From: Elysia chlorotica | Lineage: Eukaryota > Mollusca > Gastropoda > Plakobranchidae | DNA: 64,000 nt | Assembly (NCBI GenBank): GCA_003991915.1 | Contig: RQTK01000007.1 | Location: 422,056-486,055 of the forward strand | Direction of reading: 5' to 3' | In this document: piece by piece, positions 1 to 13,945 of the stretch | Numbering within the stretch: position 1 is the first letter of the stretch | How the letters are laid out: each line of letters begins with the position of its first letter | Program-made: the position numbers and the translations under genes | The notes under the pieces: model-generated | What the model saw: only the letters and a program-made list of their open reading frames with translations | Databases searched by the model: none | What the model was told of the DNA's origin: nothing

Positions 1-336
1 GGTTAGGGCTTATGTCAGAGTGACCTAGAAACTTTGTAGATGGTGTTATACATCGCCTTGTTTATCCAAAAACTCAGCGACATAATTATAATCTTGTTCT
101 CCCCTGTTTTCGGTTGGTTTTGACGAGTCTTGCTTTCGTTTGCTGTTTTGCTCTTGGTGTTTCTAGTGTTTCTCTATATCTGACATTGTTGTTGTGCTGA
201 TGTTGTTAGTACTATTATAATTCTAAAAAAGGATTTAAAAACTTCAAGCATAAACTCATCTTCAAAGTCAATTTTCTAATTTTCACCCAGGATGATATGT
301 CTTCCCTCATTTCTATTTTTTTTCATTTTTCTCCCC

Positions 337-341
<5 letters not shown>

Positions 342-395
<54 letters not shown>

Positions 396-409
396 ACTCT
401 CTCACTCTT
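342..409 (+). repeat. (CT)n microsatellite
   Basis: Pure CT dinucleotides to about 391, then CACT interruptions. Confidence 0.98.
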
Positions 410-850
410 TATATATATCTGTCTGCATCCCTTCTTTAAACATCCTATTTTAAAGATATTAAAGAAAATGGATCGAACATAATCCCAAGGGTGTGATCGC
501 AATCTGTTGGCGATGGGAATAGAACAGTGTCGGATAGCAGCAAGTATAGTTGTCATTGTCAAGTACAATGTAGTCATTATGCCTAATGTTTATGGTAACC
601 AATATGTAACCCACATTGCTTGTCAGAAACAAAGCAATGTGTTACCTGAGTCGGCTCTCTATCTTTGTTTAGCAACATACTTGCATTAGGGTTGATTGGG
701 TCGGAAGTGTGAACCGATGTTTCAGATCAAATGATAAAATGCCGCAGTTTTGGTCGCGCTTTGTGGCAAAATAGGTCGGACCATTTGGATGATTAAGTTT
801 TATATTGGCGATGGTCGTTTTTCTCACCTAAATATTTAGTTGTTGGTTAT

Positions 851-1043
<193 letters not shown>

Positions 1044-1634
1044 AAGTTAAGGTAGTATTAGTATTAAAAGTAGAAGTTGTTTATTGCCCTGATTATATTT
1101 CGTGAGTAAATACTTTTAAAGAGCAGATCAACTTGGTAATATAGTACAATTTCTAAATAGATGATATACTACATTGCACTAAAAAACGGTGAGCTTTTGA
1201 AAGATACTCATTTTGAGAATCTACCTTAGTGGAAAGGGGCTATAACTTGTAGAGATAATACATAATGTCTAATATGTTTTGCATAGGTGTTCATTGTTAA
1301 AATAACTACTTATAAGACTATGTTCGAGACACTAATGCAACTGGATCATTCGGGTGGGATTTAAAATAACTATATAAAAACTAAACTGCTATCATTATGT
1401 AACAAATCGTGTAAAATATATGTACTTAATGGGTTTTTTTTTTTACAGAGAGTTTGTTTCACGTACAATGCAACAGGAAGATAATAGAATTTTCAAAGAC
1501 TGTGACAGTATTTGATTTGTTCAAATTTGCTTCAGATCATATTTTTTATGTCGAAAAATCATCTTTCTTTTTCATTACCTTTCTAATCGTATTTTAAAAT
1601 CAAAATTTGCTTGTTCAATTAAGGCCGTATCCTT

Positions 1635-1889
1635 TTGAAATCGTTTTCCACCTTACAAACCTCTGATCTTGTTCTAAAAATAAGTGATCAGGGGAAAGTC
1701 TGGGGCAATGTGACCCACTTTATACGTAATAACCCTTGTGTAACAGATCATTATTCCCCTATCTGCCCCACCAATCAATGCTTCATACAGATGCAGGACA
1801 TGCCCGCACTTGGAACAACTAGAGATTATTTGTTGATGGGCGGAGGCACACAGTTGGTGTGGGTTGAGTACCAGGAAATCTTAGCATAA
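1635..1889 (+). other. Coding-like patch, possible orphan exon or pseudo-exon
   Basis: An 84-codon open frame with higher GC than its flanks contains four cysteines and ends with RDYLLMGGG. It faintly recalls the C-terminal 'Cys...YLxMG' signature of NTR/C345C modules found in netrins, complement and related secreted proteins. No strong splice sites flank it: a weak AG lies at 1691 and possible GT donors near 1857 and 1867. Chance remains a serious explanation. No function is assigned. Confidence 0.15.
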
Positions 1890-4432
1890 TACTTAAATCT
1901 CCCTTTAAATTATGTATATTTTGTTAGAAATGTACTGATTGTTCGAGGACATGCAGGATAGAGATTTGGCAGCATGCCTTTCGCGAATAAATAAATCAAA
2001 TTCTAATACAGTACAAGGTGTTGTAAATGTTATTTATCCTTAATTGTTTGTTTATTTACTGAAAATAGTATTTACCCTCTTTTAAAATGGTCTCTACAAA
2101 TTTGGACAAACACGATTTGCTTGAAAATATATTTTTCTGTTTCGACCATGATAAGGGTAACTTGAAGTAAATAGTTTGAATCAACTCTTTATTATATCTC
2201 CACTTTCAGAAAAAAAGAACATCATATCGACTGCTAACATACTTCTTTTATATAATTGTCTTCGTCTCAAACTTAGACACGCGATCAAATCCAAACCGCT
2301 ACACCCTGAAATCCCAAATTTTACAGTAAAATAATTATTACAAATGGGTCAGAGAATTTTTAGAGTCATAAAACTTATAACATCAACTCCTAATCAATGT
2401 TTAATTAACAGATCAGTTTTATGCATCAACAGCCGGTAATAATAATGGAGCGAGGTCCAACATACTTGAAACCTAAAATCCTTAAAACTGTTCAACAACA
2501 AACAAATCGAAAGTTCGGTTCAGGGCACAATAATTAGTTTTTAAAAAATTCTTTTTTTTTAAAGCGCGTAATTTTATCGCGCACACCCCACCATTTCTTG
2601 ATTGGTTAATATTGTAAATTCAGAAGATAAAAATAATTAAGCCTACTTTAAGAAACTCACGGCCTATAAAACAAGTTACTAACAGCAGGTGGGTCAATTT
2701 TCTATGACTTATAAAAAATTAATGTCCAAGCAAAAGATTGCAAATATCAACCGGTGTATAACGATTTCGTAAGGGTGTATTAATGGATTGGTTAAAGGAT
2801 TCTCTTCGTGAACACGACTTAAGTTCTTAATTTACAGGTAGTTTTGAGTTTTAGAACAGTTCTATTTTACCTATAATCATTCAGCTTTGTTCATCTCACA
2901 ATTCCCACGAATTTCGTGGGTTCTGAACTAGTTTATTTAGTAATTTAGTTAGTTTTTTTAACGAGTATCCATAATAACATAATAATTGACCATTTACTTG
3001 GAAATGCTTTCCTTCTAAAGCTCAACGTAACGACGGAATACATTTTGAACTTTAAACACCCTTACCAATTAGTATGCATTCAAATTACATACATAACGTT
3101 GATGTGCGTTAATAAAGCGTACCAAAGAATGAACAAAATGTCATATTCAATCTTTATTGAAATGAAGAAATGAAGAAGGGTTAACTATTGAGGCCTGTCT
3201 TAGCTTGTCTCCGGAGAGCAATTATTTGAGACCGCAGACACTTATTCGAAGCCACCGATCCGAATGCATTCGATAAAAACTCTCATAAATAATAAACTGT
3301 CGTGGCAGCGGGGAATTTTTGGTTGCTTCAGTTGAAAAAAACCCATCCAACCCTACTTGTTCTGTCCTTCTATAGCCCTTTCTGTCTAGACTTTCTATTA
3401 AATAATTTCGATTCTGTCTTTTATCTTTGCCCAAGCCCCGCTTTATTCAATCAATGTTAAATAAATTGCCACTTCAGTACGCAGCCAAAACATTTCCCAC
3501 AATTATCAGAGAGACATTGCAAACGATAACTTTACATGTAACGAAAAAGTGAAGATTTGTTCTATTATGATTTATTCTACTTAATTTCGTATAATATCTA
3601 GGTAGTATCTGGACAGGGAGCCCAGTTTGTAGGGGCCCCAATGAGATGAAGCCTCCTTCCTACTGGTTGGGTCGGTGTCAGTACATATACAGATGTAGAT
3701 CTAAGTATCGCCACTTTCTTAACGTGAAAAAGCACATTTTTAATATTCTTTAGACAGTTACAGAAAAGGTTACAAATACTTTTGTTTGGATCTGTCAAAA
3801 CTTAACCTAAATTTGATACTGGTCAAACGTTCGTTGTTTCAGTCACTATTCCTCTGTATCCGTCGGTCTCTATAATGTATGTTTATTTTCCTATCTAACT
3901 CAATGTGTCCTTCCTACCATCAGTTCTCTTATTCTCTATCTATAACTCCATTGATATATCTATGTTGTAAACTTTATCTGTTTGCCTCTTTCTCAGTTCT
4001 TTTTTGTGTTTCCTAATTAGTCCCTCGCTCCCTTCCTTCTTGTTCTCTCTCATATGTCTGTTTATCGCTCTCCCCTTCCCTTCTTTTTCGGTCTCTCTCC
4101 TCTGTCTGTCCGTCTCTCCATCTATCGATGTTTTGGCAAGAATAAACCCTTTTTACCCTGTTTCCTATATTTTTGCTTTATTTCATCATTCCTACCGTTT
4201 TTCACGCCCTCGCCCCATCGGTATCTGGGCACCATCATAATTAAGTCGCCGCTTTCGAGAGGGAGCACTTGTTAAGTAACTGTTTCTTGGCCTCATGTGA
4301 TACAAACTTACAAAGCTATCTACCCAGACGATAAATCGATGGGGATTTCTTTCTAAGGAGATGTAGGAAGTGTGTGGTCTCCAGTGTATAGAAAGGGATG
4401 CCTGCTCAGAGAAATAGATAAAAAAAGACTCA

Positions 4433-4500
4433 TTTGCATAATGAACAGTATTGGGTTCTCTGCGCAAAGCCGCTATGTGTCTGTGGATATTGAAACTCGA
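4433..4500 (+). repeat. Motif pair shared with 9549-9615
   Basis: TTTGCATAATGAACAGTATT ... GGATATTGAAACTC here matches TTTGCATAATGAGCATTATT ... GGATATTGAAATTC at 9549-9615, with the two halves 53 and 52 bases apart. Either an old dispersed repeat or a shared regulatory module; nothing else in the flanks aligns convincingly. Confidence 0.6.
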
Positions 4501-4520
4501 CTTGTGCGTGGAGACAGCCA

Positions 4521-4560
4521 AAAGCTCTCATCTTTTTCTTAAAGCTCTCATCTTTTTCTT
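4521..4560 (+). repeat. Perfect 20-bp tandem duplication
   Basis: AAAGCTCTCATCTTTTTCTT occurs twice in direct succession. Confidence 0.98.
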
Positions 4561-4708
4561 AATAACATTGAGATCGCACTCCAGACAAAACAAAGGTGTG
4601 GGTAGACGTAGACAGGCTAATGGTATCCACACTTTTAAAAATAAAGAGGGCTTCAAAGACAGAAATAGGTGGACATGGACAAGTGCAGAGACAGAGATAA
4701 CAGAAGAC

Positions 4709-4711
<3 letters not shown>

Positions 4712-4746
<35 letters not shown>

Positions 4747-4912
4747 TGAGAGAGATAGAGAGAGAGAGAGGACATAATACAGAAATAGAAAAAAACGTAA
4801 CTTCTAGAGATGTAAGATAGAAACATTGAGAGAAATTGAAAAGGAAAGGGGGGGGGGGCAAATGAGAAGAAGAAAAAGAAAGAGAGGGGGGGGGGAGAGA
4901 GAGAGAGAGAGA

Positions 4913-4996
<84 letters not shown>

Positions 4997-5008
4997 GAGA
5001 GAGAAAGG

Positions 5009-5065
<57 letters not shown>
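4712..5065 (+). repeat. Compound (GA)n / G-run tract
   Basis: (GA)n at 4712-4771, A/G-rich sequence with runs of nine G at about 4850 and 4887, then (GA)n with AAG interruptions at 4896-5065. A strongly purine-biased strand of 350 bases. Confidence 0.97.
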
Positions 5066-5067
<2 letters not shown>

Positions 5068-6216
5068 TGATGTGCTCTATGGTTTTGAACAAAGTATAAT
5101 ATTATAGCTATCATTAAACATAAAAACTGTAACTAAAAAATCTCAGACGTCTTAAAGTTAAGTCAGTAAGCGAGGACTTCTTTATATTCTGTGACATTTT
5201 CTGTTTTTTCCGTTTAATTTTATGCTCATACGTAAATGTGTTGAAAAATGTTAAACAATAACAGATTGATAAACAAGTTATACATACATGTTAAAACATG
5301 CTTTATCTTTTTATTCAAGTTATTATAAACACAGATTTTACAAAAAAATATACTGCATTAGCAATATAAAAGATGACCAGATAATTAATTCCATTGCTCT
5401 GTACATGATTATACATATCCTCACTATTTGACTTATGACATTCCTCAATGCTAAATGCAACTAAACGAATAATGAAAACCAGATTAAAGAAAGGCAGGAA
5501 TACTGAGGACAAAAAAGTTTCTCAAAGACTTCGCTCATAAGTAAAGATTTATATAGAAAGCATCAATCGACACAGCTCCCGATATTTACTGAGTAAAAAA
5601 GAAAAGGATTCTAGCAGTCCGTTTTTCAGGGCGCGTTCTGGCTCCTGCCGACAAGTTCTAGAGAATCATCTGGGTAACCCTTTCAATCTTAATCATTTAG
5701 GTTATCAACTAAGTCGGCCGGACCAAGTCTTGTTGAAAGAGATTAATAGTTTTTTCCAGCCTTTCATAAAAAAGAAAAGGTTACGTTATGAATGGCTGCT
5801 TCAATAGAGGCGTAGGCATCCTGCAAACTAGTTCTTCTGACGTTTTCCTAGAAGTGAAAGAGACTACTTCAGGCTATAATATTGTAAATTGCATTTGATG
5901 TCATCTTTATAATGTATAAACCTTCAATTATTTACATAATTCTCAGTGGTGTATAGATATATGAATAGGTAAATAGATAGAGTCCTAGATCAAAATTATA
6001 CTTAAAAAATGGAGTGATCTCTTGGTAGATTGGTAAGAGTTAGATAGTTAGATGCTTACCTATTAAACTTTCCAGATTTATTCCCCTCGTCTTCTTCACT
6101 ATTCATTTTAAAGTACTTACATAAATTGTGATAAGAGGCCACGTGAATCCTTTAAAAATCGTTTAAACTTATTCTTACATATTTTTATGATGCTAAAAGT
6201 CCATAAAAGGTAGATT

Positions 6217-6287
6217 GCCGGATAACAGCTCAGTTGGTAGATGACTGGGATTACGACCATATGATTGTTGAATGCGTGATACTCAGC
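6217..6287 (+). mobile_element. tRNA-like SINE head
   Basis: GCCGGATAACAGCTCAGTTG, beginning at 6217, contains an excellent A box (TAACAGCTCAGTTGGTAGA, 6223-6241). The B-box position (about 6263-6276) is degenerate (GATTGTTGAATGCG). It is probably a SINE head or tRNA pseudogene rather than a working tRNA, and lies about 250 bases outside the left end of the palindrome. Confidence 0.45.
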
Positions 6288-6485
6288 ATATTTTTACAGC
6301 TATCCGGTATTTACTTCATGAACTAAGCGATATCAATCCTTAGATCACTAAAAGTAAACTCGGCACTATAAAGATACATATAGAACTTAAGCATTCAAAA
6401 AATGAACAAACATGTTTGATTTCATACTCAGTTTATAGTTAGATTAAAAAAAAACTGTTATATTCCCAACTCCTCGTCCTCCCAC

Positions 6486-6533
6486 TACTACAACAACAAC
6501 AACAACAACAACAACTCTTACTACTACTACTAC
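6486..6533 (+). repeat. (CAA)n and (CTA)n next to the palindrome
   Basis: About eight CAA units (6489-6514) and five CTA units (6519-6533) directly abut the outer end of the left palindrome arm. Confidence 0.9.
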
Positions 6534-7747
6534 TCGCTGGAAAGTTTTCCATCATAGGGATCAGCTAAAATAAGAAATTAAGCTAATTACCACATGGATT
6601 GCTGTATCACGTTCTATTTGATATTGAGTTAGAGAGAGAGAATGGACTGGCAGACTTTTCTATCTAAATTTGCACTTTCTTTTTGTTGATAGTTTTCAGC
6701 GCTTTTAGCACATTTGTCTTTTTTTTCCTGACGCGTATTATTTTTAGGGTTATTTTTCTTTTCATAGTTCCATTTGATGTACAGCCAGTTTTCTGTTGAT
6801 TGTTCCTACTCATAGCAAATATTTGGTATGACCTCGCATGATTTAAATGTCATTTTTTGTGCTAATAAATTATCATCAGACACATTTTTATATTTTCATA
6901 TAATATAAGAATTTTTGTAGCAAGTGTTATAATTAAACAATCAAGGTATCGTTTGATTAATTACAATAATAGCAATATCACGCTATGGCAATTATAATTT
7001 TTTTAATGGCAATACATTTATTTATGACCAAGGACATTTGAGAGTTGTCTGCTAGAGCTAGGAGGAAAAAAAAACAAATTTCACAACCGAGAAAAAATGC
7101 AAAATTTAATATTGGTTTGAAAGTCTAACTCGATCTGGCCCTGAGATAACAGTCAGACATTCAACAGTGTCAGGTACGGAGTAAATATGATCAATTCTAC
7201 GACCTTTTAATAGCACGAACAACAGAACTCAGACCCTTACAAACAAAAATAGAGTAGTCAATTTAGAATTCAATTAATTTTTATGCTGTTTTGAAATTGT
7301 TGTTTGTATTGTGAATGAGAACGTGGTATAAAATCAAAACAACCAATTCCATGCTGGAAATGAAAGTGCTCAGCAACCTGCATTCATAATTTCATTTCCA
7401 TCGATAAAATGTTAAATCAATTTCAGAAAAGTGCTATGAAATAGAAACACGGAAGAACTCCAATAGATTGCGCAGAATTATTATAATAGCTGTTGCAGAA
7501 GCACACCCAAAGAGGATGAATCTATTCCTTGCCCTGTGGGATTGATTGAGTCTTGAGCAGTTGGGCTATACGGGATGGCAGGCAGGCTAGAAATCGCTGT
7601 CAGATATAATAAACTTGATAAGAATATTAGAGAGTGAAAGAAAGGAAGAAAAAGAGAGAGAGAGACGGAGAAAGTTAGACGCTGAGAGAGACATAGAGAT
7701 ACAGAAAGAGAGGCTGCAAATACACGGCCAGAAATAGAGTAGTAGTG

Positions 7748-7783
<36 letters not shown>

Positions 7784-7849
7784 AGAGTTGTTGAAGTGAT
7801 ATGCTCTTAATTCCAATTAGGAAAAAATAATAATAATAATAATAATACT

Positions 7850-8106
<257 letters not shown>

Positions 8107-8155
8107 CGCCATCACTTCTCCTACTAAGTCTATATTTCTGGCCGTGTATTTGCAG

Positions 8156-8337
<182 letters not shown>

Positions 8338-9778
8338 TAATATTCTTATCAAGTTTATTATATCTGACAGCGATTTCTAGCCTGCCTGCCATCCCGTATA
8401 GCCCAACTGCTCAAGACTCAATCAATCCCACAGGGCAAGGAATAGATTCATCCTCTTTGGGTGTGCTTCTGCAACAGCTATTATAATAATTCTGCGCAAT
8501 CTATTGGAGTTCTTCCGTGTTTCTATTTCATAGCACTTTTCTGAAATTGATTTAACATTTTATCGATGGAAATGAAATTATGAATGCAGGTTGCTGAGCA
8601 CTTTCATTTCCAGCATGGAATTGGTTGTTTTGATTTTATACCACGTTCTCATTCACAATACAAACAACAATTTCAAAACAGCATAAAAATTAATTGAATT
8701 CTAAATTGACTACTTTATTTTTGTTTGTAAGGGTCCGAGTTCTGTTGTTCGTGCTATTAAAAGGTCGTAGAATTGATCATATTTACTCCGTACCTGACAC
8801 TGTTGAATGTCTGACTGTTATCTCAGGGCCAGATCGAGTTAGACTTTCAAACCAATATTAAATTTTGCATTTTTTCTCGGTTGTGAAATTTGTTTTTTTT
8901 CCTCCTAGCTCTAGCAGACAACCCTCAAATGTCCTTGGTCATAAATAAATGTATTGCCATTAAAAATTATAATTGCCATAGCGTGATACTACTATTATTG
9001 TAATTAATCAAACGATACCTTGATTGTTTAATTATAACACTTGCTACAAAAATTCGTATATTATATGAAAATATAAAAATGTGTCTGATGATAATTTATT
9101 AGCACAAAAAAATTTGACATTTAGATCATGCGAGTCATGCCAATTATTTGGTATGAGTAGGAAAATTCAACAGAAAACTGGCTGTACATCAAATGGAACT
9201 ATGAAAAGAAAAATAACCCTAAAAATAATACGCGTCAGGAAAAAAAGACAAATGTGCTAAAAGCGCAGAAAACTATCAACAAAAAGAAAGTGCAAATTTA
9301 GATAGAAAAGTATGCCAGTCCATTCTCTCTCTCAATATCAAATAGAACGTGATACAGCAATCCATGTGGTAATTAGCTTAATTTCTTATTTTAGCTGATC
9401 CCTATGATGGAAAACTTTCCAGCGATAAAAAAAAACAACTATAGCTGCAATCAATAAAGTCAATAAGGTCTCGCAAGCGGATGCAAGAAGCTTGATATAC
9501 ATGATCCGCTAGAGATTTTCCCTCTGGGGTGGGACACACTGGACTTAGTTTGCATAATGAGCATTATTAGGTTTTCCACTGCGGTTGGGAAATGCATGGG
9601 GATATTGAAATTCAATTTTCACACAATGTCACGGGGTCTTTTGACACTGCACTCGGTCTTCTTATTGATGCAAATACTCAAAGAAACAAGCCGGGGAGTT
9701 GACTAACGAGTGGTGTAAAGCGGCTTGTTTTCAAGTCATCGCATGAGAGAGGATACAGAATACAGAGACGAAGCAATT

Positions 9779-9779
<1 letters not shown>

Positions 9780-9843
<64 letters not shown>

Positions 9844-9855
9844 GAGAGAGAGAGT
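9780..9855 (+). repeat. (GA)n microsatellite
   Basis: GA repeats with A interruptions at both ends. Confidence 0.97.
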
Positions 9856-11041
9856 TGATGGAGTGTAAAGACGGACAAAAGTAGACTCAACGGGACATTG
9901 TGTAATATTCAAATTAAGGGGAAACATGCACAGAATTGCAAAGATGAACGCAAGATTATTGTAATTCCTAATAACGCCATCAATAACATCAATCAAAACA
10001 AAACAACACCACGAACAATGAAACGCATATTAATTATTTTTACAACTCCAGATATAAAGAAATCTGAACTTATGATTGGCGTTACGCCGGTTAGGAATAC
10101 CCTCCTGAAAACAACGGACCCGAAAAGAAAATAGTAGATCTAGATCTAGATTCTAGAATCAGATAATTTCTGGTCTTTCGCGTCTTTAGATGCCAAGGCA
10201 TAAGAGCCATGAGGGGATCCGCTCTCCCCGCCTTCCGCCATGTCTCCAGGATGACAACTTGACAAATTATGTTTGCAGAATAAACATTAATTGTCATTTA
10301 AGGGCCCACACGAACAGGAGAAGAGGAACTACTATTGCCATAGGGCAATCTTGAGGCTATTGTGGTCGTCAAAAAACGTAAATTCCATTTGGTTATTCTT
10401 CCTGTAAAAATCTTCTTTATTATTCTGTTTACTTGGAGAATTTTGGTTTGCGGTGCAATATCTCTTTTGTTGTGCTCTCTGTGTCTGGATCTAAAAATTT
10501 CTGGCATATTTTGATTATTATAGTATAATCTGTCGGGAGGTTGTAGGCCTATTTATCTGAAAGACTGAGCAGCACATTACGTTAAAAACAGTTTTCGAAC
10601 AAAAAAGTGAACAAACAAAGCGGGTAGATTTACGAAGATAGAAGGTACTTGGTTGTTAGCTTTTTGTCCTTTCTTTATTTTTGTTGTGGGAAGTAAAGTT
10701 GGTAATATAAAACTTATTGCCTTCTTATTTCTTGCATCTATTTGGAGAGAATACACAAGAGAGTCATGTATTTTTTAGAACATAAACCGTATGGGGAAAA
10801 GGATAGGGATGAAAAAGGTTGCCAGAGACAGGCAGAGGGGCGGGGGGTCGAATAGAAAACATCACACGGAGGAAAGCTGTGTACAGATGGAAATTGAGTT
10901 GGTAGGTTGTTTAATGTTTTGCCATGCGCATCATATTCACGCTATCGACAACTCAATAGCGAAAAGCACTTATTTTTCTGTATTTAATAAAGATGGTATA
11001 ATATGAGATAGAACAACTTAAAAGAAACAGCCGAGGCAGAA

Positions 11042-11131
11042 ATGAGAGAGAGAGAGAAAGGAGAAGAAAAGAGAGAGATAGCAAATACAAGAGAAGACAT
11101 AGAGTGAGAAAGAGAGAGAGAGAGAGGGAAT
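11042..11131 (+). repeat. Interrupted (GA)n
   Basis: Three short GA blocks separated by A-rich sequence. Confidence 0.9.
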
Positions 11132-12240
11132 GATAAATAAATAGAGAAGGAGTAAACGTTTAATCAGTCATTGTACGTTTATGTTGGGAAAATTTAATGA
11201 TATATTAATCAAATTTTCTTTTCGTTGTGATAATGTGTCATTTACATTACTTGTAACAATTTCTCTTTGTCTTCCATATAATGGGGATACAGAGATCTGC
11301 CCATTATTTTTGTCATGATTGGCTCTACCCGCAAACCTCCTCCTATATGCATTAAAATCAGTTTGAGTATATAATTATCATTTCAGATTAAATGAAAAAA
11401 GCGAAACATTTTTCAAAAATTGTTCTACAACTTTTTCCAAACGCCCATCCACAGAGTGTGTTATTGTAATCTGCAATGAGGCTTTTAGAAAGCTGGTGTT
11501 AATACCAATTTTGTCAAGCATCTACCTAGATCTATTTTAGTTTTAATACAAGCAACGTTTCTCACATTCTGTTTTCATTAAAAAAAATTTCGCTGTAACG
11601 TTCTTTTTTGAAATATCACTTAGAAAATGTATTCTCTTATTAAAGTTGCCTCTTTTCGAATATGTATTGTGGATCGAAACGTTTCAGATGCAATCTAACC
11701 ATTTTTTTGGTTATTTTCCGTTTACTCTACAGAATGATGATAACGGTAACCATAGGCATTGTGAGCATGCACTTGTGACGAATTGGTCAAAATAGTCCAT
11801 AGTTTAATCATCTTCATAATAAGAGGACGTTATTATTTACGTTAGCAATAGAACAAGCAACATCGATGAGACGACAATTTTCTTTATAAATATTTAAATA
11901 TTACCCGTTATAAGAAAGCCACGTTTTTAAATGATAATAAGTCTGACTTCAAACCTGCCTGTTGGATTATTTTGTTTGTTTTGATTATTATCTCGAAGCA
12001 CACATAGAATAGTAACTAAAAATGTTTTTAAAATAGCAATACTCGAAGTGATATATGTGTTGTAGCTATTTTAACGAACATCATAATACAGTTTAACTGA
12101 TCTAATGTGTACGCCCTTGAGAAAAAACCTTAGAGCACTGCTTTCCCTTTGTTTTTCATTAGTATCAAAGGAAATTTTAAGTGAGGTACGTAGATGGTAC
12201 ATATTTTCGTTATGCCTCGCCTAGAGTCGCTCTCCTTAGA

Positions 12241-12398
12241 CAGTCGAACCCGCTCACAATAAAGAATCTCAACGGCTGAGACTGAAATTTAGCAACTCGA
12301 AGCTAATTTAATAGTGTTCGACAATCGATGACATAATTTATTGTCAAAACTCCCGAAACGACTTAAGACAGCGCCTTTCCGCTCTGTCAACTGAGATG
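12241..12398 (-). mobile_element. Second two-module tRNA-derived SINE copy
   Basis: On the minus strand, the first module has the A box TCATCTCAGTTGACAGAGCG (about 12378-12397) with only a weak B-like segment near 12350. The second module has TCAGTCTCAGCCGTTGAG (12268-12285) and a clear B box GGGTTCGACTG (12241-12251). The second module resembles module 2 at 25.75 kb, sharing GATTCT, an AT-rich loop, GGTTC and CTG. Confidence 0.5.
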
Positions 12399-13064
12399 AT
12401 ACTATAATAGGATTACTACACACTCTTTGGCTAATTGTCGCGGAAACTTTGGATTACCCCAGAGTTTACAAGGGACAATGAGAGAAGAGGAGGGAAAAGA
12501 GGCTGGGGAAACGAAAGAGGAGGTTGGGTGAGGTGAAGAAAAATTGAAGGCAAATAAATTAGGAGACGAAATAGTCAGGAGGTGAAAAAAGTAGGGTTAA
12601 CTTTACTGAGTGTGGTTGCGTTTTTCTTTAAATCGGCAATATCATTCTTAAAACCTACTAAAATAAGGTTCTACTGTTCGTGACAAAATAATCCAAGGCG
12701 TGCTCTGAGAAGCCTTTTTTTTATTATTTTTTTTATTTTATAAAGTAAATGTTCGCGTCTTATTCATATTTGGCATAGTCGTTAAATCGTGATGAGTACA
12801 AATAAACTGTTGTTTTATTAGAGATGCTTCTTAGCAGACTGACTGCTCCATGCCATCATGATGTTATTTTCTTTGCAAGCCAATTTCAAAATGTTATGTG
12901 TAATGCCTTTTTATCTTAAAGGTTTTATAAACCACGGAATAATTAACAGAGTTTGGCGACATTTAAAACCATTAGCATATCAGACATAACCAAAAAAGAT
13001 ATTTACAAAAGTAATATATAATAAAGTTAACAAAGAAAGAAAATCAGAAAGACAGAAAGAGGGA

Positions 13065-13085
13065 GGGGGGGGGGGGGGGGGGGGG
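13065..13085 (+). repeat. Homopolymer run of 21 G
   Basis: An uninterrupted G run followed by further short G blocks; capable of G-quadruplex formation. Length is uncertain, as homopolymers sequence poorly. Confidence 0.9.
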
Positions 13086-13234
13086 ATAGGGAGATAGATA
13101 AATTGATAGATGATGGGAAAACGAAATTTCATGACATCAAGAAAGAAAAAAGTAAGAATAATACAAAGAAAAACGTGGGGGAAAACAATGACATAAAATG
13201 TGAAATGAAAAAAATAATAATTAAAAGTTAACCT

Positions 13235-13236
<2 letters not shown>

Positions 13237-13274
<38 letters not shown>

Positions 13275-13292
13275 GAGAGAGAATTAAAGAGT
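13237..13292 (+). repeat. (GA)n microsatellite
   Basis: GA repeats with one TA interruption near 13270. Confidence 0.97.
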
Positions 13293-13892
13293 AAAAGGGA
13301 TAGAGAGACAAATCGAGGGTAGCAAAAAGAAGGATAAGAATGACAGATCAACTTTGCAAACATTAAACGCAAATAATAAAATAGACGTCAATATGAATAG
13401 CCATTGAATCATAACAGATGCATACAATTTACAAAGACTCTAGACCCTACAAGGACAGAAAACTGAGTTTTAAAAAATGTTCACTGATCATTCAAGTGAC
13501 ATACTTTTCGTCCTAATAGACAGGGACACTGGAAACAGTGCCCACATCGATACAAGAGAATCGGAGATAACTGTAGAGCATCGCAAACAGGAGGGTAGTG
13601 TTTTTAATTTCATGATGATCATCATCGACATCAAGAGGAGAGCAGCAGTGAACTTGGAATAACTCAGTTCTATGATAATGAGGGTTGAAGTGGATATTGC
13701 ACTTTTATACAAGATGCTATGGTATTTTTTTTCATCATGAAAACACACTCAGATATTTATAGTCAACGTTTATTAATAAACACACACACACTTCCAATTT
13801 TTTCCTTGTCTGTCTGACAATTCCGTCTTCTAGTTATTGAAGCGTTAGTATTGTCTTTAATTTAACACCCCAAAGGTAGCAACGATTGTAAC

Positions 13893-13938
<46 letters not shown>

Positions 13939-13945
13939 AAGAAAT
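13893..13945 (+). repeat. (GA)n microsatellite
   Basis: Pure GA for about 40 bases, then GAAA units. Confidence 0.97.

Larger units (their letters stand above)
1044..6216. other. Gene-free interval 1
   Basis: Apart from the weak coding-like patch at 1.6-1.9 kb and the listed repeats, I see only AT-rich sequence with no gene, RNA or element that can be supported. The pyrimidine-rich stretch at 3840-4210 is simple C/T bias. Confidence 0.6.

Noticed and set aside
1-14. Telomere-like GGTTAGGG at the window start
   Set aside because: A single TTAGGG occurrence, not an array.
4559-5114. Open frames of 93-177 codons rich in Leu-Ser or Arg-Glu
   Set aside because: Products of the (GA)n tract, with no non-repeat domain.
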